Part shown: positions 1 to 8,148 of the stretch, one piece after another
Position numbering within the stretch: position 1 is the stretch's first letter
Layout: the number at the start of each line of letters is the position of its first letter
From: an uncultured Tissierellia bacterium
GTDB lineage: Bacteria > Bacillota > Clostridia > Tissierellales > Peptoniphilaceae
Reading direction: 5' to 3'
DNA length: 23,986 nucleotides
NCBI GenBank assembly: GCA_902489375.1
Contig: CABTZP010000007.1
Span: forward strand, 1-23,986
Program-made: the position numbers and the translations under genes
The notes under the pieces: model-generated
The model's input: the letters and a program-made list of their open reading frames with translations, nothing else
The model's database searches: none
What the model was told of the DNA's origin: nothing

Positions 1-1
1 T

Positions 2-1015
2 GCGAATTTGATTATTATGGATGAACCAACAGCTCGGCTTGGACATACTGAAGTCACAAAGTTACTTGAATACATTAAGTACCTGAAAGAACAAGGGAAA
101 ACAATTATCTATATTTCTCATCGATTGGAGGAAATATTTAAAATTTGTGATGATATTACAGTTTTGCGAGACGGAGAAACGATTCAAACATCTCCGACAA
201 GAGAGATGGATAGCAATAAGTTAATTCGCTTGATGGTAAATAGGGAAGTGAATACAACTCCAACCCCAAAAAGCCAAAGCAATATTGGCGATGTAATGCT
301 TACCGTAAAATCGTTGAACAAAAAAGGCGTGTTAAATGACATTTCATTCGAAGTACGGAAAGGTGAAATATTAGGCTTTTTTGGGCTAGTTGGTTCTGGA
401 CGTACTGAAACAGTCCGAGCATTACTTGGAGTGGATCGTTATGATCAAGCAGAAATTACATTAGAGGGAAAAAAGGTAATTTTTAAAAATATCAATCAGG
501 CGTTGAATGCGGGGATTGCACTTGTCCCGGAGGAGCGACGACGCCAGGGCATATTGCCAAACACCTCCATTAAGGGCAATATCTCCATTTGTGATTTGTC
601 CTCGCTATCACATTTTGGAATTATAGATAAAGAAAAAGAAAGAATTTATGCAGAACGATGTTCTAATCAATTAAAAATTGCTTGTTCCTCAGTACAGCAA
701 CCAGTTGGCCAGCTAAGTGGTGGAAATCAGCAAAAAGTTGTGATCGCTAAATATATAGACCGCAACATCAAGGTTCTAATTCTAGATGAACCAACTCGAG
801 GTATTGATGTAGGCGCTAAAGATCAAATATATGAGATCATTGAAGGGCTTGCCCAGAAAGGAATGGCAGTTATTGTTATTTCATCTGAAATACCAGAACT
901 TCAGTTGTTGTGTGACCGCATTTGTGTTATGAGCGAGGGGAAGATCACGACAGTATTAGATCGTGAAGCTTTTCAAAACTCTGATAATATCCTACGAAAC
1001 GCCATTGGTATATAG
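2..1015 (+). CDS. RbsA-type ABC transporter ATPase, 5' end cut by window
   Basis: ATP-binding subunit of a carbohydrate/nucleoside-class importer with two fused nucleotide-binding domains on the cytoplasmic side of the membrane. The window opens inside the first domain: the reading frame starts upstream, and the first visible motif is its Walker B (LIIMDEPTA, from base 8), followed by the H-loop (IYISHR). The second domain is complete: Walker A-like GLVGSGRTE, signature LSGGNQQK, Walker B VLILDEPTRGIDVGAK. The TRGIDVGAK block and the slightly degenerate second Walker A are typical of RbsA/MglA proteins. The gap to the permease is 26 bases, and the hydantoinase gene follows, so one operon is likely. 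The substrate cannot be read from the sequence; the hydantoinase neighbour hints at a pyrimidine-, nucleoside- or hydantoin-like compound (inference). Confidence 0.93.
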   Translation, partial: ANLIIMDEPTARLGHTEVTKLLEYIKYLKEQGKTIIYISHRLEEIFKICDDITVLRDGETIQTSPTREMDSNKLIRLMVNREVNTTPTPKSQSNIGDVMLTVKSLNKKGVLNDISFEVRKGEILGFFGLVGSGRTETVRALLGVDRYDQAEITLEGKKVIFKNINQALNAGIALVPEERRRQGILPNTSIKGNISICDLSSLSHFGIIDKEKERIYAERCSNQLKIACSSVQQPVGQLSGGNQQKVVIAKYIDRNIKVLILDEPTRGIDVGAKDQIYEIIEGLAQKGMAVIVISSEIPELQLLCDRICVMSEGKITTVLDREAFQNSDNILRNAIGI

Positions 1016-1041
1016 GCGCAAGATGAGGGAGAGCTATCAAA

Positions 1042-2004
1042 ATGAATACAGAGAAAAAGTTAAAAATTTCGAAAATTGCTAGGAATTATGGCACACTTAT
1101 CGCTTACATATTGCTACTAATGGTGTTTACTTTTTTAAAGCCATCTGCATTTGCAACTATGAAAAATGCGATAGCCATTCTCCGACAAATTGCAATGTTG
1201 GCCACGATTAGTATTGGCTTAACTTATGTTATGATTACAAAGCGTTCGGATCTTTCGATTGGTTATTCAACAAGTTTTTTAGGTATTGTAGTTGCTGCAT
1301 TGTTGGTAAGAACTGGGATGAATATTTGGATGGCAGCTCTAGTCACAGTTTTCTGTGGGGCTTTAATTGGCTTGATAAATGGGGTTGTTATCGCTTATTT
1401 AGGTGTACCTGATTTTATTGCTTCACTGGGAATAGGCTATGTTGTTGCCGGTATTAATCAAGCTTATACGAAAGGACACCCTATTTCAAACCTTCCTTCA
1501 AGTTTTCAGATATTTGGTTCACAGCGCTTTTTGGGATTGATTCCTAATGCTGTTATTATCATGCTTTTAGTTATGGCAATTTCAGGAATAATCTTGACTC
1601 AGACCAAATTAGGTCGGTATATTTACGGCGTTGGTGATAACGAGGAAGCTTCAATGATGTCAGGCATTAATACGAAAAAAACAATTGTCTGGACATATAT
1701 TTTTTGTGGAATCGCTTGTGGCATAACTGCTGTCATGTTGACATCACGTCTCGGTTCAGCACACCCACAAGCCGCTGAAGATTATTTATTGGATGCAATT
1801 GCAGCAGTTTGGTTGGGTGGAACTGCATTCAAAGATGGTGAGCCCAATTTAGCAGGAACGTTATTAGGTGCGCTTATAATTGGCACCATGTCGAATGGCC
1901 TTACTATATTGAATGTTTCCTATTATTACCAGGACATTGCAACAGGTCTAATCATTTTGGCAGCAGTAATTATTACTTCTGTTCAAAAAAGCCATAAAAA
2001 GTAA
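1042..2004 (+). CDS. RbsC-type ABC transporter permease
   Basis: Integral membrane subunit of 320 residues, the usual length for the RbsC/XylH/AraH permease family. A short basic N-terminus is followed by a chain of hydrophobic segments typical of 8-10 transmembrane helices. Family-like blocks are visible: GLTYVMITKRSDLSIG near residue 60, IGLINGVVIAYLGVPDFIASLG near 105-125, and the C-terminal DAIAAVWLGGTAFKDG stretch with LAGTLLGALIIG. ATG at 1042 is preceded by GAGGGAGAG. It lies between the ATPase and the hydantoinase on the same strand with short gaps (26 and 27 bases), so the three are probably co-transcribed. The substrate-binding protein is not in this window and presumably lies upstream. 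Confidence 0.92.
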   Translation: MNTEKKLKISKIARNYGTLIAYILLLMVFTFLKPSAFATMKNAIAILRQIAMLATISIGLTYVMITKRSDLSIGYSTSFLGIVVAALLVRTGMNIWMAALVTVFCGALIGLINGVVIAYLGVPDFIASLGIGYVVAGINQAYTKGHPISNLPSSFQIFGSQRFLGLIPNAVIIMLLVMAISGIILTQTKLGRYIYGVGDNEEASMMSGINTKKTIVWTYIFCGIACGITAVMLTSRLGSAHPQAAEDYLLDAIAAVWLGGTAFKDGEPNLAGTLLGALIIGTMSNGLTILNVSYYYQDIATGLIILAAVIITSVQKSHKK

Positions 2005-2031
2005 TAATTTTATTAATTAGGAGTGAATATT

Positions 2032-3501
2032 ATGAAAGTCTTAGTAAAAAACGGAACCATAGTAACAGCTGATAATGAATATAAGGCTGATATTTTGATC
2101 GACAACGAAAAGATCGTTGCGATAGGGACAAAATTTGACTGCCTGGCTGACAAGATTATTGATGCTACAGGGAAATATGTTCTTCCAGGTGGTGTGGACA
2201 ATCATGCTCATTTTGAGGCTTTAAACACAGACGGTATTACTACGAATGAGCCTTATGAAACTACTTGGGTTGCCCTCCAGGGAGGCACAACTACAATTGT
2301 TGATTTTTGCACAAATGAACCAGGAATGAATCTTGTAGAATCAGTTAAATATCGTTTAAATGTGCGTGCAAAAGAGAAGGTTGCTCCTGATATTGCTATT
2401 CACGCTTGTTGTACTGACTATACGGATGAAACATTGTCTGAAATATCTGAATTAGTTAAAATTGGTGTCCCCACGATGAAGCTATTCTTAGCATATAAAG
2501 GAACATCTCTTTATATGGATGATAGAAAATTGTTAAATTGTTTGGATGAAGCAAGGAAACATGGGATGACACTTATGGTGCACGCAGAGAATCCAGATGT
2601 GCTGGACAAATGCCGGGACGAGGCAGCTTTAGCAGGACATTATGAACCAAAATATCATTATATGACCCGTCCGCCATATGGAGAGGCGGAGGCTGTTTCT
2701 AAAGCCATTCGTTTTGCTGACGCAGCACAATGCCCATTATGTATTGTACATGTAAGTTGCATTGAGGCGGGAGAAGAAGTTCGCAAAGCTCGTGCTGAAG
2801 GTAAAGCTGTGATAGGAGAAACATGTCCTCATTATTTGGTATTAGATAAACATAAAATGGACGATCCAGATTGGAAAATAGCAGTTCGCTGGATCTGTTC
2901 TCCTCCTCTTCGAGACGAGGAAAACCAAAATTATCTATGGGAAGCTCTGAATCAAGGCTGGTTGACGGTCATAGGCTCTGATAATTCCGGTATCCCATTG
3001 GAACAAAAATATTGGGGATGGGATGAAGAACACCAGCGATGTGATTTTCGAAAGGTGCCCAATGGTTGCCCTGGTGCGGGAGACCGTATGAATATTCTAT
3101 GGACTTATGGCGTTGCAACAGGTCGTATTACACGTAAAAAATTTGTTGAGCTATGTTGCACCTCAGCGGCTCAATTGAATGGCATATATCCTCAAAAAGG
3201 TACTATTGCTGTTGGATCCGATGCAGACATTGTTATATTTGATCCTGAATACCGGGGTACAATCACTCTTGAAAGCAACCCAACTGGGCTAGCATATAAT
3301 GTGTTTGATGGGTTAAATCAGATAGGTCGTGCTGAAACAGTCCTATTACGAGGAGAGACTGTGGTGGAAAATGGAAAATATATTGGAGAACTAAAAGACA
3401 TTAAAGTTGATGGTGTGACTTATCTTGGTTGTACTGGTGCGCATGGAAAGTTTGTTCCAGGAAAGCCTTATGGCTTGGCATATGATCTTTTAAAAAAATA
3501 G
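2032..3501 (+). CDS. hydA: Dihydropyrimidinase / D-hydantoinase
   Basis: Cytoplasmic cyclic-amidohydrolase of 489 residues that opens a dihydropyrimidine or hydantoin ring by hydrolysis. The binuclear metal site of the family is complete: H58 and H60 (DNHAHF), the lysine that becomes carboxylated K150 (PTMKLFLAY), H184 (MVHAEN), H240 (CIVHVS) and D317 (IGSDNSG). Y155, S290 (CSPPLR) and N344 (PNGCPG) match the substrate-contact positions of known hydantoinases. The stretch after D317 is SDNSGIP rather than the common DHCPF, so substrate preference may differ. I chose ATG 2032 because AGGAG sits 8 bases before it; the upstream in-frame GTG at 2023 lies inside that ribosome site. Last gene of the transporter operon, pointing to uptake and ring-opening of the same compound. 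Confidence 0.93.
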   Translation: MKVLVKNGTIVTADNEYKADILIDNEKIVAIGTKFDCLADKIIDATGKYVLPGGVDNHAHFEALNTDGITTNEPYETTWVALQGGTTTIVDFCTNEPGMNLVESVKYRLNVRAKEKVAPDIAIHACCTDYTDETLSEISELVKIGVPTMKLFLAYKGTSLYMDDRKLLNCLDEARKHGMTLMVHAENPDVLDKCRDEAALAGHYEPKYHYMTRPPYGEAEAVSKAIRFADAAQCPLCIVHVSCIEAGEEVRKARAEGKAVIGETCPHYLVLDKHKMDDPDWKIAVRWICSPPLRDEENQNYLWEALNQGWLTVIGSDNSGIPLEQKYWGWDEEHQRCDFRKVPNGCPGAGDRMNILWTYGVATGRITRKKFVELCCTSAAQLNGIYPQKGTIAVGSDADIVIFDPEYRGTITLESNPTGLAYNVFDGLNQIGRAETVLLRGETVVENGKYIGELKDIKVDGVTYLGCTGAHGKFVPGKPYGLAYDLLKK

Positions 3502-3954
3502 AATCCCAAAAAGCTTGTTAACCTGTGAGTTTTTGCAGTAAAGATCATAGGTGAAATAATGTCCCAGTCCATACTCTGGTGTAAAGATTTTAAGATGTAA
3601 GCGCTCAAATGAACTTGGTTTTTCAGGCTTTGGCCGAACCCACCCTCGCTGAGAGCAGGGGAAGTTACAAGAAGCTTCTCCACTAAATAGTATGTTTCGC
3701 GTTGTAAAGTCAATGCCCCCTCGCCGAGCTGCGCCCGGCGAGGGGGCATTGACTTCCAGAAAAACATCTCCTATACGATAATCCCTGAGATTTCCGGTTT
3801 GTTCGTGGGGTTTCGCTTGAAGTTTTGTGTCTGATTCTGCTATGATAAAAGCACTAAGCGCATTTTGCGACAAAACTTTAAAGGCATCATTTTTAGGGGG
3901 TTTAAGGAGTTCTAGAATTTCTTCCTGTGTTAGTGTAAGATTAAGTTGAGTCAT
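3490..3954 (-). pseudogene. IS256-family transposase remnant (N-terminus only)
   Basis: The first ~65 codons from ATG 3954 read like the start of IS256/mutator transposases (MTQLNLTLTQEEILELL, then a KNDAFKVL..NAL block and a degraded ..AEPYERT..RTDYRNG region, here AKPHEQTGNLRDYRIG). After about 3765 the match stops and the frame runs into unrelated sequence, so the catalytic DDE domain is absent. Full-length members have about 400 residues. The reading frame stays open to 3490 only by chance. It sits inside a ~495-bp segment bounded by related inverted ends, so this is an internally deleted, non-autonomous copy. Confidence is high for a broken transposase and moderate for the exact family. 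Confidence 0.7.
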
Positions 3955-4055
3955 GGTTTTTCCTTTCTAATGTTGATTGACACTTACATTTTAGCTCAGG
4001 AAAATTCCTTGGCTCATTTTTTGCTTTCATCTTTACACCATTATATGGACACTAC
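3561..4055 (-). mobile_element. Internally deleted IS256-type element with degenerate terminal repeats
   Basis: The left edge (3561-3586) and the reverse complement of the right edge (4031-4055) share TGGTGTAAAG and GTCCATA in the same order, about 17 of 20 positions. The transposase remnant points leftward between them. Outer bases of the left end are degraded. No target-site duplication is obvious. The element lies between the hydantoinase operon and the toxin-antitoxin operon. Confidence 0.6.
3707..3755. repeat. Perfect 20-bp inverted repeat, GC-rich hairpin
   Basis: Arms 3707-3726 and 3736-3755 are exact reverse complements around a 9-base loop (AGCTGCGCC). The arm contains GCCCCCTCGCCG, strikingly GC-rich inside an A+T-rich neighbourhood. 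There is no T-tract on either side, so it is not a normal terminator. It lies exactly where the transposase similarity stops, so it may be a separate small palindromic insertion or the scar of the internal deletion. Confidence 0.85.
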
Positions 4056-4078
4056 GGTTAGTACTTGAAATCGTGAAA

Positions 4079-4108
4079 GAAAAAGCAGCTTGGTTAAAAC
4101 CAAACTGC
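4079..4108 (-). terminator. Terminator of the toxin-antitoxin operon
   Basis: On the minus strand an 11-bp stem (arms 4098-4108 and 4085-4095, one G-T pair, 2-base loop) is followed by a T run (A run 4079-4084 on the plus strand). It is 140 bases after the antitoxin stop codon, with no other minus-strand gene between. Confidence 0.75.
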
Positions 4109-4247
4109 CATCTTGACCGGAAAAAAGGGTTATCAATACGATTTTTCAATGAGCCAAATAAAGATATTAAAACAATTTGATAAGAGCTTTTTAAATCGTA
4201 TGCTAAAAAAACGAAATAGCTCAAATGCATCATGTGAAAAGTTTTCA

Positions 4248-5297
4248 CTAAACGATCAAATATTTTTCCTTGAGGTTATTAAGCTGGCTATATGGGATCA
4301 GCTCCTCATATTGTAGTCTTCCAACGACGATTCCAGGAGCGAGTCCTAGGCTTTCAGCAAATTGCCTAACATCGACGGAAGTGAAATTTCCTTGCTGCTT
4401 AAAAAGATTAAATGCATCCTTTGGGATCAGAGAATCTCGCGCCCATTGATCCGCTTGCTTTTCTTCTTGATCTGACGTGCCACCGGTTTTGTCAATATGC
4501 CTTAGGACAACATGAGCTAGCTCATGAAAAAAGCTAAACCAGAATTTATCAGCATCTCTACCTCGTACCGTTAAACCGACAACAATTTTATTATCATTCT
4601 TAAAACTAGCTCCTTGAAGAAAAGAGCCTTTTAAATGTGGGAGAAATACGAGTGCAATCCCACATTTTGCGAGATTTTCTTTTAACTCTTTGCAAAACTC
4701 TTCAGGTTTTTTTCTTGTCATATTCCGGACTGCCGGAATCAATTTTACCAAAGCATTTATATTAATCGGAGCGGTTTCAATTGAGCGAGCTTTAATCTTT
4801 GCCTCCTGAGCCCAGGCCATAAGCGCAAGGTCACTTTTTTCGGTAATTTTTAGTCTTCTACAAGCGATTCTTGTAATCTGCGTATCCTCTAAACGAGATA
4901 ATTCTACTACTTCAAAAAATTTTCTTAGAATGATCACTTTTTCGTCACTCTCTTTTGTTGGTGGCACCCATCCAAGATTGGACATTTCACGATAGGGCAA
5001 CTTTTTGGCAATCTGTTTGTCTTCTTCCAAAGCATTTTCTTTTTTCGCCTTGATCTTTTTTTTCTGATAAATTGCTTCCAAATTCATCCAAAACTCTGTG
5101 GGAATACCAAGAACCATTTCCAGTTTATCAGCCATCTCAGGCGTTAGCTTAACATCTCCATTAATCAGTCTGCTCATATGCTTTTCTGAAACATTCATCC
5201 TGGCAGCAAACTCTTTCTGACTCATTCCTCGATCTTGAAGTTGTTCTTTTATCGTCGCTCCAGGTGGCGTTGCGATGTAACTGCGACTCCTCACCAT
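4248..5297 (-). CDS. higA: HigA-type antitoxin with ImmA/IrrE metallopeptidase domain
   Basis: 349-residue DNA-binding protein. Residues about 1-75 form an XRE/HigA helix-turn-helix (PPGATIKEQLQDRGMSQKEF, then VSEKHMSRLINGDVKLT and the HigA-typical LGIPTEFWMNLEA). A linker follows, then a C-terminal ImmA/IrrE zinc-peptidase-like domain with FFHELAHVVLRH (HExxH) near residue 265 and a downstream EEKQADQWARDSLIP segment that supplies the third ligand in this family. Classical HigA is about 100 residues, so this is the long antitoxin-peptidase type. It lies 27 bases after the toxin gene on the same strand, in hig order (toxin first). Known role of the family: represses its own operon and neutralises the toxin; whether the peptidase domain also degrades the antitoxin under stress is inference. 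Confidence 0.9.
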   Translation of the reverse strand: MVRSRSYIATPPGATIKEQLQDRGMSQKEFAARMNVSEKHMSRLINGDVKLTPEMADKLEMVLGIPTEFWMNLEAIYQKKKIKAKKENALEEDKQIAKKLPYREMSNLGWVPPTKESDEKVIILRKFFEVVELSRLEDTQITRIACRRLKITEKSDLALMAWAQEAKIKARSIETAPININALVKLIPAVRNMTRKKPEEFCKELKENLAKCGIALVFLPHLKGSFLQGASFKNDNKIVVGLTVRGRDADKFWFSFFHELAHVVLRHIDKTGGTSDQEEKQADQWARDSLIPKDAFNLFKQQGNFTSVDVRQFAESLGLAPGIVVGRLQYEELIPYSQLNNLKEKYLIV

Positions 5298-5324
5298 AGT
5301 GCTTTCTCCTTTTATTAATTCGAC

Positions 5325-5621
5325 TTAATGATAATCTACAATTTCTAAAATTTTTGCTATCTGAATTTGAGAACCTTTGGTTTCAAAAATCAAACGATAT
5401 GGATGGATTAAATCCATGGCATACTGTCCCTTTCTATTATTTGTAAGAGAATGACATCGACCAATGTGAAACTGGACCATCATTTCGACAGTTTCTGCAG
5501 CAGATATTTCATCAATTCTTTGATGTATTTTATCTGCCATTTCCAAGCCATAAATTTTATCTGCCATTTTTGGAACGGTACATACTTTCTCTAGTTTTTT
5601 GGTTTTGTACAAAATTTCCAA
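5325..5621 (-). CDS. higB: HigB-type RelE/ParE-fold toxin
   Basis: 98-residue toxin of the HigB (plasmid-maintenance killer) family, which cleaves mRNA on the ribosome. Family pattern is clear: N-terminal ILYKTKKLEKVCT, then ADKIHQRIDEISAAETVEMM, GRCHSLTNNRKGQYAMDL and the C-terminal HPYRLIFE followed by a beta strand. Length is normal for HigB and nothing is truncated. I accept the TTG start at 5621 because GAGAGG lies 7 bases before it and it gives the family-typical N-terminus; there is no better ATG. It is transcribed together with the adjacent HigA-ImmA gene from the promoter at 5663-5691. Confidence 0.88.
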   Translation of the reverse strand: MEILYKTKKLEKVCTVPKMADKIYGLEMADKIHQRIDEISAAETVEMMVQFHIGRCHSLTNNRKGQYAMDLIHPYRLIFETKGSQIQIAKILEIVDYH

Positions 5622-5635
5622 CGTAATGCCTCTCG

Positions 5636-5691
5636 AAATTAATTTACCTTTGAGGTAAATTAATTTTATCGTTTTTTAAGATTATAGTCAA
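5636..5691 (-). promoter_or_regulatory. higBA promoter overlapping a palindromic operator
   Basis: On the minus strand: -35 TTGACT (5686-5691), a 17-base spacer, then -10 TAAAAT (5663-5668). A perfect inverted repeat with 14-bp arms (5636-5649 and 5653-5666, spacer TTG) starts within the -10 and covers the likely start site. It ends 14 bases before the toxin start codon. This is the expected layout for autorepression by the HigA helix-turn-helix; binding itself is inferred. Confidence 0.82.
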
Positions 5692-5980
5692 TGAACAAAG
5701 AGCTTTATTTTTATTCCAATTATCAACTGGTAAAATATATGTTATACTACTTGCTTTTAATCTGACACTCTTTCAGAGCTTGAAAATTTTCTCACATTAT
5801 TTTTTCCATGCATCAAGGGAAAAGGCATTCGGGAATAAGATGGATTTGACCGATAACGTTCTCCTTTTAGCTTTTGCTGTTGATAACAAAATCATACTGA
5901 AAATTCGAAATGACTCATCTCTTTTCACACCAACTTGTCGTACACAATCTGATTTATTTCAGAGAAATTACTCATAATAT
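5692..5980. other. Intergenic A+T-rich stretch, no convincing gene
   Basis: Between the higBA promoter and the terminator of the next minus-strand gene. A 65-codon plus-strand frame (5780-5977, TTG start) has no ribosome site and no recognisable motif. I see no RNA gene or repeat here. Confidence 0.5.
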
Positions 5981-6025
5981 AAAAAAAGTCCCCTAAACAG
6001 CATTAAATAGCCGTTCAGGGGACTT
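5981..6025 (-). terminator. Terminator after the TctA-like fragment
   Basis: Stem arms 5986-5998 and 6013-6025 (13 bp, one wobble pair, 14-base loop) followed on the minus strand by a run of seven T. It lies 30 bases after the stop codon of the TctA-like fragment. Confidence 0.85.
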
Positions 6026-6054
6026 AAACTAAAAGCAGAGAACCGTTTTGAGCC

Positions 6055-6912
6055 TTACAAGAACTTGCCCAAAGTCAAAAGCTGTGTGACGATGTATGAA
6101 GAAGCGTAGAAACCCATAAATTGAATACCTGTATGGACTTCAAACATACTATTGAGCATCCCGCCAATAAGCCCTACAACGAGGGCAATAACGATGCCGA
6201 TAATCCCTGCCTCGTAGTATGACAGCATGAAGATCAATCCAACAAAAGCGCCAATTAAAGCTTCGTGGCTAACGAGCCGAAACATTTTTTCTGTCCAGGA
6301 TCTAGCCTTGTGGATAGCCATAGGATAGGCGACAACCGATCCAGCGAGGATGGCCAAAATCCCATAAACAAAAACATCAAGAGCCTGCATATAATTATGC
6401 AAATTGTTAATGGGCTCAATTGTAAAACGAGGAGGTGCGTTAAAGAGTGGAATACAAGGCCCCATGGCTACGGGACTTAAAGGTAATCCAAAAGCTAACA
6501 GAGGAATGATCAGGCCGGCAATATAGGTGGCATTGCTGGTGGCATCCTGAATAGCGACAGTAGAAGTTACCCGATCATATAATTCTTTTTTCCGGCCTGC
6601 TTCCGACTCTCCAGTAAGGACGGTCATGCCGACAGGGGAAAGGGTAAAGCCCAGACTCGATATTGTGGAAGCAATAACAGTGCTGAAACATTGCTCCTTC
6701 GTTAAAATTTTAAAAGGATTTGGATACAGAGAAAAATTTTCTTTTGTTTCAGGGGCCACCCATATTTTCGTTTTCTCATTGGTAAGCTTTGTAGCGCAGA
6801 TGGGAGGGGCGAAGAGACTAAATAGCTCAGAGATCATTGGCCCAATGGTAATCCCCATAAAAATCGAAATGAAGAGGGTATGGCCTACGGCCTCCACGGC
6901 TAATCTTTGCAT
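6055..6912 (-). pseudogene. C-terminal part of a TctA-family tricarboxylate transporter permease
   Basis: 285 codons of membrane protein resembling the C-terminal half of TctA permeases (tripartite tricarboxylate transporters, normally ~500 residues). The recognisable core is the ATSNATYIAGLIIPLLAFG/LPLSPVAMGP/LFNAPPRF region near residues 125-165, corresponding to the second conserved TctA block, followed by four or so hydrophobic segments to the C-terminus. About 200 N-terminal residues are missing. The visible ATG at 6912 has no ribosome site and overlaps the last 13 bases of the rpoN fragment, so the join is a break point rather than a real gene start. No TctB or TctC partner is seen. Family assignment is from motif memory and moderately sure. 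Confidence 0.65.
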
Positions 6913-7751
6913 ACCTTATCAGAAACGATCGTAATTTTTGGTATAAATTGATGGAAAAAAGAAATCTCGATCGTCTCATTTGAAACCGTTACGATTGCCT
7001 CTGGCACAATATAATTCATGGGCTGATCCATTCGAAAACCGTTGCTGGGAATGGGGTTGAGCTGTAAAATTTTTTGGCAAGCCTTTCTAATCTCGGCAAT
7101 CGTAGAGCCGAGAGAACGTGCCATTTCTTCAAAGCGTGACTGTGCAAAATCTTCCCAGTGGGAACGAATGATCGCCTGTTCTAAAAGGTCTGAAGAAGAA
7201 AGCTGCGCCAACAGAGATTCTTTATAGTCCCTGCTGCCCACGCCAGTAGGCTGCAGAGACTGTAAAAGTTTAACCGCTGCTTTGATGTCAATTAAGCCGA
7301 CCCCAGTTAGTTCCGCCAATTCTTCATCGCTCTCTAAAAGAAAACCTTGTTGATTCAGAGAATCAATTAAAAAGTCTACTAATAAAGTCTGCGCCGGGCT
7401 TACGTGTAATTGTTCACGGACTTGGCCTTTTAGGTGCTCTACCAGGGTTTCCTTGGTTTCCGGAAGTTCCTTTGGATCGAACCACCAACTTTCATCATGT
7501 TCAAATGGGGCCGAGGGCGTTAGCTCCTGAAAAGTTGAGCCTCCTATCCCATTTTGTTCAAAGAATTGACTCATATCGTTTTCTAAAAAGGCATCGGTTT
7601 CCAGGGCGACCAAAGGATTATTCACCATTTCAGAACGGACATACGAAAACAATTCTTGAGCGGGCAAGGCTAAAATGTGCAATGATCTAAGCATGGTCAG
7701 ACTAACATTCATTGCTAATTTTTAATTTGTATTTTGCTGTTGTTTTAGCAT
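6900..7751 (-). pseudogene. rpoN: rpoN (sigma-54) remnant: N-terminal part, early stop codon
   Basis: The frame encodes RpoN region I (MLRSLHILALPAQELFSYV, residues ~20-40) and the core-binding region (DFLIDSLNQQGFL, LLQSLQPTGVGSRDYKESL), then breaks at base 6900, about residue 275. The helix-turn-helix and the RpoN box that read -12/-24 promoters are gone (full length ~430). The visible ATG at 7712 truncates region I. An upstream ATG at 7751 with GAGG 8 bases before it reads MLKQQQNTN, then TAA (7722-7724), then KLA into the downstream frame, which looks like the true start with a nonsense mutation at codon 10. At 6900-6912 the gene runs directly into the TctA fragment. At least two lesions, so almost surely inactive. 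Confidence 0.85.
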
Positions 7752-8148
7752 TTTTAGCCTCATTTCAAAGCAGTTCCTTTCATCAATATATATTAAATTA
7801 CAAAAAAATGTGATCACGGAGATCAAACTTGTACGAACGAAGTTGCGGTTCCTTCCCTATATATATGGAAATTGAGAATAGCGAAGTTGAGAAATAACAT
7901 AATCTAGACAGTTCAAATCAAAAACAAGAGCGCCTTGACAATTCCTTTACGCCAAGGAAAAAAAGACAGGGATTTAAGCTCTTCCCCTTTCCGCCGCCCC
8001 CGTTCTGGGATAAGATAAATTGGTGGTGATGATTTTCCTTCGGCATTCTTGTCCACAGAAAAGAAGGCCCATCGTCAAGCAGGCGGATCCGCTTTAATGG
8101 CTTATCCTTCAAACACACTTTCTCCCATTCTTAAGGAGGCGACTTCGG
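7752..8148. other. Intergenic stretch before the Fic-RNase H gene
   Basis: No convincing gene on either strand. The last bases carry AAGGAGG (8132-8138), the ribosome site of the next gene. A TTGACA at 7934 has no matching -10, so I do not call a promoter. Confidence 0.45.

Noticed and set aside
2023..2031. Upstream GTG start of the hydantoinase
   Set aside because: It lies within the AGGAG ribosome site that serves ATG 2032; family N-termini match the shorter form.
4113..4316. 67-codon plus-strand frame overlapping the antitoxin end
   Set aside because: TTG start, no ribosome site, starts beside the minus-strand terminator hairpin and overlaps the HigA C-terminus.
5780..5977. Small plus-strand gene after the toxin-antitoxin promoter
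   Set aside because: TTG start without ribosome site, no motif, and its end runs into the minus-strand terminator.
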